NCBI RefSeq assembly: GCF_006716695.1
Contig: NZ_VFPN01000001.1
Location: 1,178,001 to 1,242,000, forward strand
Direction of reading: 5' to 3'
Source: Klugiella xanthotipulae
GTDB lineage: Bacteria; Actinomycetota; Actinomycetes; Actinomycetales; Microbacteriaceae
Length of the DNA stretch: 64,000 bases
Shown: one piece after another, positions 50,637 to 62,105 of the stretch
How the letters are laid out: every line of letters begins with the position of its first letter
Numbering within the stretch: position 1 is the stretch's first letter
The notes under the pieces: model-generated
Database searches by the model: none
The model's input: only the letters and a program-made list of their open reading frames with translations
Told to the model about the DNA's origin: nothing
Program-made: the position numbers and the translations under genes

Positions 50637-51881
50637 ATGCGGGTCACCCAGCTCAGCGTGGCCGATTATCGCAACTACCGGGGCGCGCACCTTTCGTTCC
50701 AGCCGGGGCCAAATCTTTTGCTCGGTCGGAATGGCCAGGGCAAAACGAATATTGCCGAGGCGATCGGGTATTTTGCTACTCTCAGCTCGCACCGGGTGAG
50801 CGGTGACCACGCGCTGATTCGTCAGGGCGAGGACGCCGCGGTTGTACGGATGCGGGTAGCTCACGAGGAACGTGAGGTTCTGCTTGAGTTGCAGATCAAT
50901 CGCTCGGGCTCTAACCGCGCCCAGATCAACCGTGGCGCGAGTAAGCCGCGTGATCTACCTCGATATTTTTCGAGCATCCTCTTTGCGCCAGAAGATCTCA
51001 GTATTGTGCGCGGCGACCCCTCGCTGCGTCGCCGTTTTATGGACGAGCGAATCGTGGCTGATTCTCCGCGCATGATGACGGTAATGGCCGACTATGATCG
51101 TGTGGTTAAGCAGCGTAATACGTTACTTAAATCGGCACGAACCTCGGGCACCAAAGCTAATCAGCTCTCCACACTCGATGTGTGGGATGATCGCTTGGTT
51201 GAGCTCGGCTCCGAGATTATGGATGCCCGAACCCGGCTTATCCATGAACTCGGTCCCCCGGTTGCCGCGGCCTACCACCACATTGCGAACGATGACCACT
51301 CACCTCGGATGACGATCATCCGTAGCACCGAAACGGTTCTTGCCGGCGTCGCTCTCTCCGAGGCAGAGCTCGGTGAGATTGCGGTGGGGGCACCACCGGA
51401 TATCAGCATGGCAACGGATCGCGGCGGAGATCATCCACACACGATGCAAAAATTTCGCGCGGCCCTTCGGGCCATCAGACCGAAGGAAATCGAACGTGCA
51501 ATAACGCTTGTGGGTCCCCATCGCGACGATCTCTTTCTGGAACTCAATAACCTCCCAGTTAAGGGATACGCGAGTCACGGTGAGTCATGGTCATATGCCC
51601 TCGCGCTTCGACTGGGTTCCGCAGATAGGATGCGAGCACACAGCACGACGGGTGATCCCGTACTTATCCTGGACGATGTCTTTGCTGAGTTAGACCTGCG
51701 TCGTCGAGAGCGGTTACTTGCGGCCATCCGCAGTTATGAGCAGGTCATCGTGACCGCGGCAGTCGCCGAAGATGTTCCCGAGGGTTTCACGTGGAACACT
51801 ATCTACATCCACGGTGGGGCAGTACGGCCGGATTTTTCGGATCAGCACTCGACCTCGGAACGGACACCTGATGTCGAGTAA
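50637..51881 (+). CDS. recF: Recombination protein RecF
   Basis: The 414-residue SMC-like ATPase helps load RecA at gaps. It has the N-terminal LSVADYRNYRG, Walker A LGRNGQGKTNIAEAI, the signature region near LRLGSADRMR and Walker B PVLILDDVFAELDLRRRERLL. It follows dnaN by 21 bases. Unlike mycobacteria, no gnd-like gene intervenes. Confidence 0.96.
   Translation: MRVTQLSVADYRNYRGAHLSFQPGPNLLLGRNGQGKTNIAEAIGYFATLSSHRVSGDHALIRQGEDAAVVRMRVAHEEREVLLELQINRSGSNRAQINRGASKPRDLPRYFSSILFAPEDLSIVRGDPSLRRRFMDERIVADSPRMMTVMADYDRVVKQRNTLLKSARTSGTKANQLSTLDVWDDRLVELGSEIMDARTRLIHELGPPVAAAYHHIANDDHSPRMTIIRSTETVLAGVALSEAELGEIAVGAPPDISMATDRGGDHPHTMQKFRAALRAIRPKEIERAITLVGPHRDDLFLELNNLPVKGYASHGESWSYALALRLGSADRMRAHSTTGDPVLILDDVFAELDLRRRERLLAAIRSYEQVIVTAAVAEDVPEGFTWNTIYIHGGAVRPDFSDQHSTSERTPDVE
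51783..51798. promoter_or_regulatory. Candidate parS within the recF 3' end
   Basis: On the minus strand the 16-mer reads TGTTCCACGTGAAACC, 15 of 16 matches to the general parS consensus TGTTNCACGTGAAACA. It is in coding sequence (GFTWNT), so chance cannot be excluded, but parS sites often lie in genes near oriC. Confidence 0.6.
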
Positions 51882-52485
51882 TGATCGTGATCGGTCCGCG
51901 GTCGATGAGCCAGCCCCACCCGCACTCGGTGCTGCTGCAATCGAAGGAACCGACGCGCCCGATGATGCGCTCCCCGCTCCCCGCTCCCCCTATGCCGAGG
52001 CGGTTCGTGCCCTCCCCGAAACCACCCGGGTCTATATCCATCTCAAGGAGGCCTGGTCCGGGCGTCGGCACTCCGTGCACCGGCGCGCGCGGAAACATGA
52101 CCAGGGCGAGTCTCTCCCCTTTGGCCGCGGTCGTGATCCTCGTCCGGTCGGCGACACCATCGGTGACCTCACCAAGCAGCTGGGGTGGAGTCCCCAGCTT
52201 GCGCAATCCGAGGTTCTGTTGGGGTGGCCAGCGCTCGTGGGTGAAAATTTGGCTGAGCACGCCACGGTGGTGGACCTAGCCGATGGTGTGCTCATGGTTC
52301 AATGCGATTCAACCGCCTGGGCAACGCAACTCCGATTTATGCGCGCGGAAATACTGGAGCGTATCGCCCTCGCTCACGCCGATGCCAAGGTTGCTTCGAT
52401 CCGCTTCATTGGCCCGGACGTTCCATCCTGGAAACACGGCTTCAGATCGGTTCCAGGGCGCGGCCCGCGCGATACATACGGCTAG
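51871..52485 (+). CDS. dciA: DUF721 protein, DciA-type helicase loader
   Basis: The 204-residue protein has a disordered acidic N-terminus (1-85) and a DUF721 domain with WPALVGENLAEHATVVDLADGVLMVQCDSTAWATQLRF. DciA proteins load the replicative helicase in bacteria without DnaC/DnaI, which fits a genome with DnaB at 7.3 kb. The ATG at 51871 overlaps the recF stop by 11 bases. Confidence 0.9.
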   Translation: MSSNDRDRSAVDEPAPPALGAAAIEGTDAPDDALPAPRSPYAEAVRALPETTRVYIHLKEAWSGRRHSVHRRARKHDQGESLPFGRGRDPRPVGDTIGDLTKQLGWSPQLAQSEVLLGWPALVGENLAEHATVVDLADGVLMVQCDSTAWATQLRFMRAEILERIALAHADAKVASIRFIGPDVPSWKHGFRSVPGRGPRDTYG

Positions 52486-52573
52486 GGACGCAAAATAGGT
52501 CACCCGGGAAAATTTCGCCCGTTAGATCGCCGAATAGACGCGTCCTTTCAGCTTAACTTGATAGGATTAATAG

Positions 52574-54595
<2,022 letters not shown>

Positions 54596-54689
54596 GACGA
54601 AACCCCGGTGAGTGTCCCACGGAGCCGCACCGGGCATCCCGAATACAGATAGCGAGCAGCGCGACTCGACACAGCGAGTGAGAAGAGAC

Positions 54690-57230
54690 ATGGCAGAAGA
54701 GATCACAGCACACGACCACGGCAAAATTGACAAGGTAGATCTGCAGCTGGAAATGCAGCGCAGCTACCTCGACTACGCGATGAGCGTGATCGTGGGTCGG
54801 GCGCTGCCCGAGGTGCGCGATGGGCTCAAGCCCGTGCACCGCCGCGTGATCTACGCGATGTACGACGGCGGCTACCGACCCGATCGGGCCTTCTCTAAGT
54901 GCGCACGCGTGGTGGGGGATGTGATGGGCCAGTTCCACCCGCACGGCGACAGCGCAATCTACGATGCGCTCGTTCGTCTGGTGCAGCCGTGGAGTTTGCG
55001 CTACCCGCTCGCGCTCGGCCAGGGAAACTTTGGCTCCCCCGGTAACGACGGTGCCGCGGCGCCGCGGTATACCGAGACCAAGATGGCCCCGCTCGCGCTG
55101 GAGATGGTGCGCGATATCGACGAGGAAACCGTCGATTTTCAGGACAACTACGACGGTCGCACCCAGGAGCCCGCGGTTCTTCCGAGCCGGTTCCCAAACC
55201 TCTTGGTCAACGGATCGGTGGGTATTGCGGTGGGTATGGCCACCAATATCCCACCGCACAACCTGCGCGAGGTGTCCCAGGGTGCGCTGTGGCACCTGGA
55301 GCATCCCGAGGCCACCCGCGAGGAGCTGCTTGTCGCGCTGATGGAACGCATTAAGGGCCCAGACTTCCCGACCGGAGCTCAGATCCTGGGCACCCAGGGC
55401 ATCAGGGACGCCTACACTACCGGTCGCGGCTCGATCACCATGCGCGCGGTTGTCAGTGTGGAAGAGCTGCAGGGCCGCACCTGCCTGGTGGTCACCGAAC
55501 TTCCCTACCAGGTGAATCCCGACAACTTGGCCATCAAGATCGCTGACCTCGTGAAGGATGGCAAGATCGGCGGTATCGCCGACATCCGGGACGAGACGAG
55601 CGGTCGCACCGGTCAGCGCCTGGTGATCGTGCTCAAGCGCGACGCCGTGGCCAAGGTGGTGCTCAATAACCTCTACAAGCACACGCAGCTCCAGGACAAC
55701 TTTGGTGCCAATATGCTCGCGATTGTGGATGGTGTGCCCCGCACGCTCCCGGTTGACGGTTTTATTACGCACTGGGTGGCACACCAGATTGAGGTGATCG
55801 TGCGCCGCACCCAGTTCCGTCTGCGCAAGGCGGAGGAGCGGATGCACATCCTGCGCGCCTACCTCAAGGCGCTCGACGCGCTCGACGAGGTGATTGCGCT
55901 CATCCGTCGCTCCCCCACTGTCGAGGAGGCTCGTGACGGCCTGATGGACCTGCTGAAGGTTGACGAGTTGCAGGCTCGCGCCATCCTCGACCTCCAGCTG
56001 CGCCGCTTGGCCGCCCTCGAACGCCAGAAGATCATGGAGGAGGCCGATGAGCTCTCCGTCAAGATCGCCGAGTACAACCACATCCTGGCCACGCCCACGC
56101 GCCAGCGCGAGATTGTGAGTGAGGAACTCACCGAGATCGTTGATCGGTTTGGCGATGATCGCCGCACCGAGATCATGATGGGCTACGGCGGTGATATGTC
56201 GATCGAGGACCTCATCCCCGAGGAGGAGATGGTGGTGACGGTTACCCGCGGTGGCTACGTCAAGCGCACACGCAGCGATAACTACCGCAGTCAGCACCGT
56301 GGTGGTAAGGGCGTAAAGGGTGCCCAACTGCGCGCCGACGACATCGTGGAGCACTTCTTCGTGACGACCACACACCACTGGCTCCTGTTCTTCACTAACC
56401 AGGGTCGGGTCTATCGGGCTAAGACCTACGAGGTTCCCGAGGGTGGTCGAGACGCAAAGGGTCAGCACGTGGCCAATCTGCTCGCGCTGCAGCCTGACGA
56501 GCAGATCACACAGATTCTTGACATCCCCACCTATGAGGCCGCGCAGTACCTGCTGCTGGCCACGAAGGAGGGCTTGGTCAAGAAGACCGCGTTGACCGAG
56601 TACGACACCAACCGTACCGGCGGCATCATTGCGATCAAGCTGCGGGAGGGCGATGAGCTTGTCTCTGCCCTACTCGCTAACGAGGATGACGATATCCTGC
56701 TGGTTTCCCGTAAAGGGATGTCGATCCGTTTCACGGCTAATGACACCGCCCTGCGTCCGATGGGCCGCTCCACGAGCGGCGTGCGCGGTATGGGCTTCCG
56801 TGAGGGAGATCATCTGCTGGATGCCGGCCTTGTCTCCGACGACGGCTTTGTCTTTGTTGTCACCGAGGGCGGCTATGCCAAGCGGACCAGGGTGGACGAG
56901 TACCGTGTACAGAACCGTGGTGGTTTCGGCGTCAAGGTGGCTAAGCTCGACGAGAACCGCGGTGATCTCGTTGGTGGGTTGATCGTGGACGAGGCTGATG
57001 AGGTCCTGGTGGTGTTGGCGAGTGGTAAAGTTGTGCGTTCCGCTGTGGCGGAGGTTCCCGCAAAGGGACGCAACACCATGGGAGTTGTCTTCGCACGATT
57101 CCCAGACGGCGACCGTATCATCGGTATCGCACGAAATTCAGAACGCAATCTTGAATCGGATGAGATCGACGAGGTCGATGGTCAGCCGGTGACGGACGCA
57201 CGAGAGAAGGACGCAACCGATGAGCAATAG
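54690..57230 (+). CDS. gyrA: DNA gyrase subunit A
   Basis: The 846-residue cleavage subunit has the start [20 protein letters not shown], catalytic tyrosine in [10 protein letters not shown], and C-terminal beta-pinwheel repeats with the GyrA box QHRGGKG. The quinolone region reads [14 protein letters not shown], with serine and aspartate at the main resistance positions, a susceptible-type form. The ATG at 54690 ([12 protein letters not shown]) fits homologues; a GTG at 54612 would extend it by 26 residues. It overlaps the DUF3566 gene by 11 bases. Confidence 0.98.
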   Translation: MAEEITAHDHGKIDKVDLQLEMQRSYLDYAMSVIVGRALPEVRDGLKPVHRRVIYAMYDGGYRPDRAFSKCARVVGDVMGQFHPHGDSAIYDALVRLVQPWSLRYPLALGQGNFGSPGNDGAAAPRYTETKMAPLALEMVRDIDEETVDFQDNYDGRTQEPAVLPSRFPNLLVNGSVGIAVGMATNIPPHNLREVSQGALWHLEHPEATREELLVALMERIKGPDFPTGAQILGTQGIRDAYTTGRGSITMRAVVSVEELQGRTCLVVTELPYQVNPDNLAIKIADLVKDGKIGGIADIRDETSGRTGQRLVIVLKRDAVAKVVLNNLYKHTQLQDNFGANMLAIVDGVPRTLPVDGFITHWVAHQIEVIVRRTQFRLRKAEERMHILRAYLKALDALDEVIALIRRSPTVEEARDGLMDLLKVDELQARAILDLQLRRLAALERQKIMEEADELSVKIAEYNHILATPTRQREIVSEELTEIVDRFGDDRRTEIMMGYGGDMSIEDLIPEEEMVVTVTRGGYVKRTRSDNYRSQHRGGKGVKGAQLRADDIVEHFFVTTTHHWLLFFTNQGRVYRAKTYEVPEGGRDAKGQHVANLLALQPDEQITQILDIPTYEAAQYLLLATKEGLVKKTALTEYDTNRTGGIIAIKLREGDELVSALLANEDDDILLVSRKGMSIRFTANDTALRPMGRSTSGVRGMGFREGDHLLDAGLVSDDGFVFVVTEGGYAKRTRVDEYRVQNRGGFGVKVAKLDENRGDLVGGLIVDEADEVLVVLASGKVVRSAVAEVPAKGRNTMGVVFARFPDGDRIIGIARNSERNLESDEIDEVDGQPVTDAREKDATDEQ

Positions 57231-57630
57231 TGTCGCTGACAAGCTGGCGAGTAAGTCTCGTAAGAAGACGCCAGCCAAGCAGGTGCGGCTCAAGCTGGTC
57301 TACGTTGACTTCTGGTCTGCGGTGAAGTTTTCGTTCCTGCTGTCGCTCAGCACCGCCATCGTGCTCATTGTGGCCACCTTCCTGGTGTACATGGTGCTCA
57401 ACCAGACGGGCATCTTCGAGCGCATCAACAAGCTGTTTATGGATATTGTCACCGGCGACGACCTCAATCTCATGAACATCCTGGGTATCCAGCAGGTGAT
57501 GGGTTTTGCGATTGTTGTGGCCGTGCTCAACGTGATTATCGGCACCGCACTCGGTGCGATTTCGGCCGTGATTTACAACCTCATCGTGAAGGTGACGGGC
57601 GGATTTCAGCTCGGTTTCACGAGTAACTAA
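57220..57630 (+). CDS. DUF3566 transmembrane protein
   Basis: This 136-residue membrane protein has a basic N-terminus, two membrane segments (about 36-60 and 88-115) and the DUF3566 pattern [19 protein letters not shown] and [27 protein letters not shown]. It is conserved after gyrA in actinobacteria; function is unknown. Confidence 0.9.
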   Translation: MSNSVADKLASKSRKKTPAKQVRLKLVYVDFWSAVKFSFLLSLSTAIVLIVATFLVYMVLNQTGIFERINKLFMDIVTGDDLNLMNILGIQQVMGFAIVVAVLNVIIGTALGAISAVIYNLIVKVTGGFQLGFTSN

Positions 57631-57727
57631 CGGGTTTTTCGAGCGGAAATCTCCGGGTTCAGTATTTTTTCTCACTCTCGATTGGGAGTTTGGCTCAATA
57701 TCCGGTAATGTTTCTTCTTGGTCAAAC

Positions 57728-57801
57728 GGGGCTATAGCTCAGGTGGTTAGAGCGCTTCACTGATAATGAAGAGGTCCCAGGTTCAAGTCCTGGTAGCCCC
57801 A
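57728..57801 (+). tRNA. tRNA-Ile (GAT)
   Basis: The 74-nt cloverleaf has acceptor GGGGCTA/TAGCCCC plus A, D-arm AGCTCAGGTGGTTAGAGC, anticodon stem CTTCA/TGAAG with loop CTGATAA (anticodon 57762-57764) and T-arm with GGTTCAAGTCC. No CCA is encoded. Confidence 0.98.
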
Positions 57802-57833
57802 CTGAGATATGATAAATATCTCTCCCGTAGTAC

Positions 57834-57906
57834 GGGGCCTTAGCTCAGTTGGTAGAGCGCCTGCTTTGCAAGCAGGATGTCGGGAGTTCGATTCTCCCAG
57901 GCTCCA
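57834..57906 (+). tRNA. tRNA-Ala (TGC)
   Basis: The 73-nt cloverleaf has acceptor GGGGCCT/AGGCTCC with a G-T pair plus A, D-arm AGCTCAGTTGGTAGAGC, anticodon stem CCTGC/GCAGG with loop TTTGCAA (anticodon 57867-57869) and T-arm with AGTTCGATTCT. It lies 32 bases after tRNA-Ile, the usual post-gyrA pair. No CCA is encoded. Confidence 0.98.
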
Positions 57907-57912
57907 CAGCAC

Positions 57913-57950
57913 ACAACGAAACCCGCCCCCGTGGCGGGTTTCGTTGTATT
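57913..57950 (+). terminator. Terminator after the tRNA pair
   Basis: A 15-bp perfect stem (57913-57927 with 57933-57947) has a five-base loop and lies 6 bases after tRNA-Ala; the T-run is short. Confidence 0.88.
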
Positions 57951-58151
57951 GGGGGTAGCGGGCAGGGCCGAGACCCGTCCCACCACTACCTCATCGCGCC
58001 GAGGTTACGATCTGCGGCACTGGGGATTGTGCTGGCGCTTCCCCTGTGACTCCCGCAGCTTCCTCCCTCACGGGGCATTCTCCGCCCGCTTTTATCCACC
58101 GTTGTCAGATATTCACGGTTGGCGGGTAGGTTTGACCCGTAAAGTGGCGCC
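57951..58151. other. Intergenic region before the phosphoesterase gene, 201 bases
   Basis: No supported frame was found. It presumably carries the promoter of the phosphoesterase-lipoprotein pair. Near the 3' end AGTGGCGCCATG contains part of the GTGGCGCCAC core seen in oriC, overlapping the start codon. Confidence 0.4.
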
Positions 58152-58904
58152 ATGAGAATCGCAGTTGTATCCGATATACACGGCAACCTTCGTGCGCTCG
58201 ATGCGGTGTTGGCCGATAGCGCGTCGCGATCCGTGGATCTCACCGTCAACCTGGGCGACCTGCTCTCGGGTGGCTTGCACCCGGCGGAGACGGCCGATCG
58301 TCTCATCCCCCTGGCCCTGCCCACCGTGCGCGGTAACCACGAGCATCAGGTGCTCACGATTCCTCGTGAGCTGATGGGCCTGTCGGATGGTCGGGCTCGT
58401 GACACCATGACCGCCGAGCACCTGAGATGGTTCGCATCACTGCCCCTCGCGTGTGAGCCAGCCCCCGGGGTGCTCATGTTTCACGGCACGCCGAACGACG
58501 ATGCCACCTACCTGCTCGAATCGGTGGATACCGACGGTGCGCGGGCGGCCACGGCCGACGAGGTGGTGGAGCGGCTCGGCGAATGGTCCTCCGGGTGGGG
58601 CCTTATGCTGTGCGGTCACACCCATATCCCACGTTCCCTCCGGCTCGACAGTGGAACGCTCGTGGTCAACCCCGGCAGCGTTGGCTGGCCGGCGTACGAC
58701 GATGATGAGCCATTTCCGCACGTGATGGAGGCCGGGTCTCCCGGTGCCCGCTACGCGATTGTGGAGGATACAAGCGGCCAGTGGGAGGCTGCCTTCTATA
58801 CCGTGCACTACGACTGGGAGGCGGCCGCGCGCGATGCTGAGGGACTCAACCGGCCAGATGTTGCCTGCGCGCTCCGCACCGGCCGCGTCATGGCGGGGCG
58901 GTGA
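58152..58904 (+). CDS. YfcE-like metallophosphoesterase
   Basis: The 250-residue calcineurin-like phosphoesterase has the metal motifs VSDIHGNLRALDAVL (D8, H10), NLGDLLSGG, VRGNHEHQ and LCGHTHIPRSLRL, and the family ending LVVNPGSVGWPAYDDD. Similar proteins hydrolyse phosphodiesters or dinucleotides; substrate is unknown. It overlaps the lipoprotein start by 4 bases. Confidence 0.9.
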   Translation: MRIAVVSDIHGNLRALDAVLADSASRSVDLTVNLGDLLSGGLHPAETADRLIPLALPTVRGNHEHQVLTIPRELMGLSDGRARDTMTAEHLRWFASLPLACEPAPGVLMFHGTPNDDATYLLESVDTDGARAATADEVVERLGEWSSGWGLMLCGHTHIPRSLRLDSGTLVVNPGSVGWPAYDDDEPFPHVMEAGSPGARYAIVEDTSGQWEAAFYTVHYDWEAAARDAEGLNRPDVACALRTGRVMAGR

Positions 58905-59392
58905 GCGCGGTGACAACATCTCTCAAGATCCGCGTGAATGGCCTTTGCGCTGCGCTTCTGGCGCTCCCCCTGGTGCTTTCGGGGTGCGCCGCGCCGGAGA
59001 CCCCCGCCCCCACCTCTACCCCGACGGTTTCCGTTGATGAGGCTTTTGCCGCCCGGGTGCAGGAAATGTGCGGTTCGCCCGATTCATTTCCCCTCACCAC
59101 CATGACGGAGTGGGAATGGGATCGTGTCTCAATCTTTGAGGATGGTGCCACCGCCACCGATATTAATCGAGAGGTTGGTGAACCCGTCGTCGCGGAGACT
59201 CTCGTCGCGCCGGACAGCGTCCTCCTGGTTTTCCAGTTGACAGGCCACGTTGCGCGCGCCATCACCGCCGACAACCTGCAATTACGCAGTGGCGGTACGT
59301 CACGCTCCTTCACGGATGACGTGTTACTCGCCCCCGTACAAGAGGGTGGTGGATGTCCGCGGTTGCTGATCTCCCCCGAGCGCGCGGCGTAG
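58901..59392 (+). CDS. Putative lipoprotein
   Basis: The 163-residue protein has a lipoprotein signal with lipobox LVLSGC (cysteine near residue 29), a Thr/Pro-rich linker and a small folded domain with two further cysteines (EMCGSP and GGGCPRLL). Family is not recognised. GTG start overlaps the phosphoesterase stop, so the two are co-expressed. Confidence 0.78.
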   Translation: MSAVTTSLKIRVNGLCAALLALPLVLSGCAAPETPAPTSTPTVSVDEAFAARVQEMCGSPDSFPLTTMTEWEWDRVSIFEDGATATDINREVGEPVVAETLVAPDSVLLVFQLTGHVARAITADNLQLRSGGTSRSFTDDVLLAPVQEGGGCPRLLISPERAA

Positions 59393-59426
59393 CTCTCCCT
59401 CTTTTTCTCCGCGGTTAACAGTCGCG

Positions 59427-59472
59427 GTTAACAGTGGAGACCCACCCTCCAGGGTGGGTCTCCACTGTTAAC
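59427..59472. terminator. Long perfect hairpin between convergent genes
   Basis: A 22-bp stem (59427-59448 with 59451-59472) closes with only CC between the arms. It separates the lipoprotein gene (+) and the 173-residue gene (-). A tandem GCGGTTAACAGT repeat overlaps the left arm. Confidence 0.85.
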
Positions 59473-59499
59473 AAGCTCTGCGTGCGGATGGTTTGTTGA

Positions 59500-60021
59500 C
59501 TACTCCGCGTCTTCGGCGGCAATCCACAGCTCGTCATCGGCCCGGAAGGTCTGCCACAGGGCGGCAGCAACACCGACGGCAGCGACGGCACCCAGGATAA
59601 GAGCGATGACACCGCCCGCTGAGCGCTTCTTCTTCTTCTGCTGCTTCACCGGGAAGCCGGTCTTCGTGCCCAGGCGCACGATGCTCTCCGATGCCCTGCG
59701 GGCACCGGGATTGTCGGCGGCATCCAGGGCATTGACTGCTGTGATGAGCGCTGCCGTCACGGCCGGAGCCGCGGTGCGGCGCACACTGTTGGCGGCCTGT
59801 TTAGCGGAGCGAATCCCCCGCTCAACCGTGGGGCGCACATTCTCGCAGGCATCGTTCACCCGTGGGGCAACGTACTCGTCCGACAGGTGCTTGGCTTGGA
59901 CGCCAGCCTCAAGCAGGACATCCTTTGCACGGTCCAGAACAATCTTCTGGTCATGCAGGACGTCCTCTGCATAGGACTTGAGTTTCTTGAGTTCGCGTTT
60001 GCGCTTGCGTGAGAGCGACAC
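59500..60021 (-). CDS. Small membrane protein of unknown function, 173 residues
   Basis: The protein starts with a strongly basic stretch (SRKRKRELKKLKSY), then a long helical region (about 15-120) with regular Ala/Val spacing, a KQQKKKKR patch, one membrane segment (about 135-157) and an acidic end (DDELWIAAEDAE). I do not recognise a family. The basic part could bind DNA or phospholipid. It lies between a convergent terminator and the divergent cyclophilin gene, as a monocistronic unit. Confidence 0.7.
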   Translation of the reverse strand: MSLSRKRKRELKKLKSYAEDVLHDQKIVLDRAKDVLLEAGVQAKHLSDEYVAPRVNDACENVRPTVERGIRSAKQAANSVRRTAAPAVTAALITAVNALDAADNPGARRASESIVRLGTKTGFPVKQQKKKKRSAGGVIALILGAVAAVGVAAALWQTFRADDELWIAAEDAE

Positions 60022-60177
60022 AGTGGGTTCCTCCGCTTCTAGTCGGCGACGACGCCAGTATGGTCCAACGCTACACCGAATCGTTATGGGATGACATCCG
60101 GGTCTGTTCGCTGACAGGTGATCGCCAGGTGTGTGATGGCCGAAAAATTGTGAGAACTGAGCAGTAGAATCGTGCGC

Positions 60178-60687
60178 ATGGCTCTACATACCGCAGTTGC
60201 GACACTTGACACTAACCACGGCCCCATCACGATCAACCTCTTTGGTGACCACGCCCCCAAGACGGTGAAAAACTTCACCGATCTCGCCGAGAAAAACTTC
60301 TACAACGGCGTGATCTTTCACCGTATTATTCCCGGCTTCATGATTCAGGGCGGTGACCCGACCGGTACCGGAACGGGTGGCCCCGGCTATACCTTCGACG
60401 ATGAGATCAACTCCGAACTGAACTTCAACGCCCCCTACATGCTGGCCATGGCCAACTCGGGGAAGCGGCCCGACAGCTTTGGCAAGCTCTCCGGAACCAA
60501 CGGCTCACAGTTCTTCGTGACCGTGGGCAACACTGACTGGCTCATGGGTAAGCACAGCATCTTCGGTGAGGTTGCAGACGATGGGTCGCGCGCCGTCGTG
60601 GACGCCATTGCCGCGGTCAAGACCGGTGCCAACGACCGTCCCGTTGAGGATGTTGTCATCAACAGCGTCGCCATCACGGTCGTTTAG
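60178..60687 (+). CDS. Cyclophilin-type peptidyl-prolyl isomerase
   Basis: The 169-residue cytosolic isomerase has GPITINLFGDHAPKTVKNF, FHRIIPGFMIQGGDPTGTGTGGPGYTFDDE, the MANSGKRPDSFGKLSGTNGSQFFVTVG core and KHSIFGEV, with the catalytic arginine in FHRI and phenylalanine in SQFF. The ATG at 60178 is preferred; an in-frame GTG at 60172 adds two residues. It is the ppiA neighbour of the gyrA region in actinobacteria. Confidence 0.95.
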   Translation: MALHTAVATLDTNHGPITINLFGDHAPKTVKNFTDLAEKNFYNGVIFHRIIPGFMIQGGDPTGTGTGGPGYTFDDEINSELNFNAPYMLAMANSGKRPDSFGKLSGTNGSQFFVTVGNTDWLMGKHSIFGEVADDGSRAVVDAIAAVKTGANDRPVEDVVINSVAITVV

Positions 60688-60698
60688 GCTCACTCGCA

Positions 60699-61589
60699 GT
60701 GGCACCGACATACGGGGAAAAGGCAACGGGTCGATCATCCGATACCTGCTATCGGCATCCTGATCGCCAGAGTTTTATTCTCTGTCAGCGGTGCGGCCGC
60801 ACGATTTGTACCGATTGCCAGACCCAGGCGCCGGTGGGTGTGATCTGCCCCGACTGCCTCCGGCAGGGACAGCAGGCTACCCGTCGGCCCCTGGGTCGGC
60901 GCCTCCGGGCCGTCACTCAGAACGACAAACCCCTTGTGACCTACTGGATTATTGGCATCTGCGTGGCGGTCTTCGCCCTGCAGTGGCTTATTCAGCCGTT
61001 TGTCACGCAGGCCATCTGGTACGCCCCGGCCTACGGCATTCCCGGCCAGTTTGAGCCCTGGCGGATGGTCACCTCAATGTTCGCCCACTCGCCCGGCTTT
61101 ATCTTCCACATCCTGCTCAATATGTACTCGCTGTGGATCTTTGGCCGCACACTGGAACTCTTTTTGGGTCGGTGGCGTTTTCTGGCGCTGTACCTGGTCT
61201 CCGGCTTCGCCGGCTCGGTGATGGTGCTGCTCTCGGGTTATCTCTCGCAGGACTACCTGCTCACCCCGGTGGTGGGCGCATCCGGTGCCATCTTTGGTCT
61301 ACTCGGAGCCTTCCTGGTGATTCAGCGCACGGGCGGCGGGCAAACCCGGCAGTTGCTGGTGCTGCTCGGGATCAACTTTGTGATTACCTTCCTGCCCGGT
61401 ATGAACATCGCCTGGCAGGCCCACGTGGGCGGGCTCATTGGTGGGCTCGTGGTTGCTGCGATATATATGTACGCACGCAAGCCCCAGCAGAAATGGCTCC
61501 GGGTGGGGCTTGTCGCCGCGTGGGCGGCCGCCCTGATCGTGCTGAGCTGCGCCTACTTTGTGGTGCCCTACACCACCTTCTGGTCCTAG
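60699..61589 (+). CDS. Rhomboid intramembrane serine protease
   Basis: The 296-residue protein has an N-terminal zinc-binding segment (CYRHPDRQSFILCQRCGRTICTDC, then CPDC) and six or more membrane segments. The rhomboid catalytic serine is in GASGAIFG, the histidine in WQAHVGGLIGG, and the first-loop HILLNMYSLWIFG pattern is present. It starts with GTG, 11 bases after the cyclophilin gene. The zinc part may bind substrates or adaptors. Confidence 0.93.
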   Translation: MAPTYGEKATGRSSDTCYRHPDRQSFILCQRCGRTICTDCQTQAPVGVICPDCLRQGQQATRRPLGRRLRAVTQNDKPLVTYWIIGICVAVFALQWLIQPFVTQAIWYAPAYGIPGQFEPWRMVTSMFAHSPGFIFHILLNMYSLWIFGRTLELFLGRWRFLALYLVSGFAGSVMVLLSGYLSQDYLLTPVVGASGAIFGLLGAFLVIQRTGGGQTRQLLVLLGINFVITFLPGMNIAWQAHVGGLIGGLVVAAIYMYARKPQQKWLRVGLVAAWAAALIVLSCAYFVVPYTTFWS

Positions 61590-61621
61590 GAAGAGCGCTT
61601 CTCCGGGAACCCGATATGCAG

Positions 61622-61670
61622 GTGGGGCCTCCATCACCGTGTGTGATGGAGGCCCCACGTCGCAGTTTTT
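61622..61670 (+). terminator. Rho-independent terminator after the rhomboid gene
   Basis: A 16-bp perfect stem (61622-61637 with 61643-61658) with a CGTGT loop is followed by GTCGCAGTTTTT. Confidence 0.93.
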
Positions 61671-61678
61671 CGGTCAGG

Positions 61679-61727
61679 TTATCCACAGGCTTATCCCCAG
61701 TTGGGGAGAACTACACCGGTGTAGTTC
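61679..61727. promoter_or_regulatory. DnaA boxes and 20-bp palindrome near crgA
   Basis: A perfect DnaA box TTATCCACA is at 61679-61687, a relaxed box TTATCCCCA at 61691-61699, and the perfect palindrome GAACTACACCGGTGTAGTTC at 61708-61727. The palindrome shares 15 bases with oriC. The site lies just after the 3' end of crgA (-). Confidence 0.6.
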
Positions 61728-61775
61728 ATCCGGTCTATGGAGAACGTGTGGATGAAAATTCCCGGAATACGGGTG

Positions 61776-62045
61776 CTAGCGCCAACGGGTAGTCATGAGG
61801 AACCCGATGAACATGATCCCAAAGCCGACAAATATATTGCCCTGCTGAAGAGCAGGGACGGGAAGCTGAAGGCTGCCACCCACGTAATATACGATGATCC
61901 AGATCAGGCCGAGTAGCATGAACCCAAACATGACGGGCTTGAACCACACCGGGTTGGGGGCCTGCTCGTCGGGACGGGTAGTCTGAGGCGCCCGCCGCTT
62001 ATCGATGCCGGACTTCTTTTTACTGACCTCTTTGGATGCTGCCAT
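61776..62045 (-). CDS. crgA: Cell division protein CrgA
   Basis: The 89-residue protein has a basic N-terminus (AASKEVSKKKSGIDKRRA), then NPVWFKPVMFGFMLLGLIWIIVYYV, the linker and GNIFVGFGIMFIGFLMTTRWR, i.e. two membrane segments and the TRWR end typical of CrgA. It helps localise septal wall enzymes. The ATG at 62045 fits homologues; divergent from srtE. Confidence 0.95.
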   Translation of the reverse strand: MAASKEVSKKKSGIDKRRAPQTTRPDEQAPNPVWFKPVMFGFMLLGLIWIIVYYVGGSLQLPVPALQQGNIFVGFGIMFIGFLMTTRWR

Positions 62046-62105
62046 GCGTAAGAGTTTAGCCAATAAATTAACTCACCGGGCATCCAGCCCTGGCGGATTA
62101 GAATA

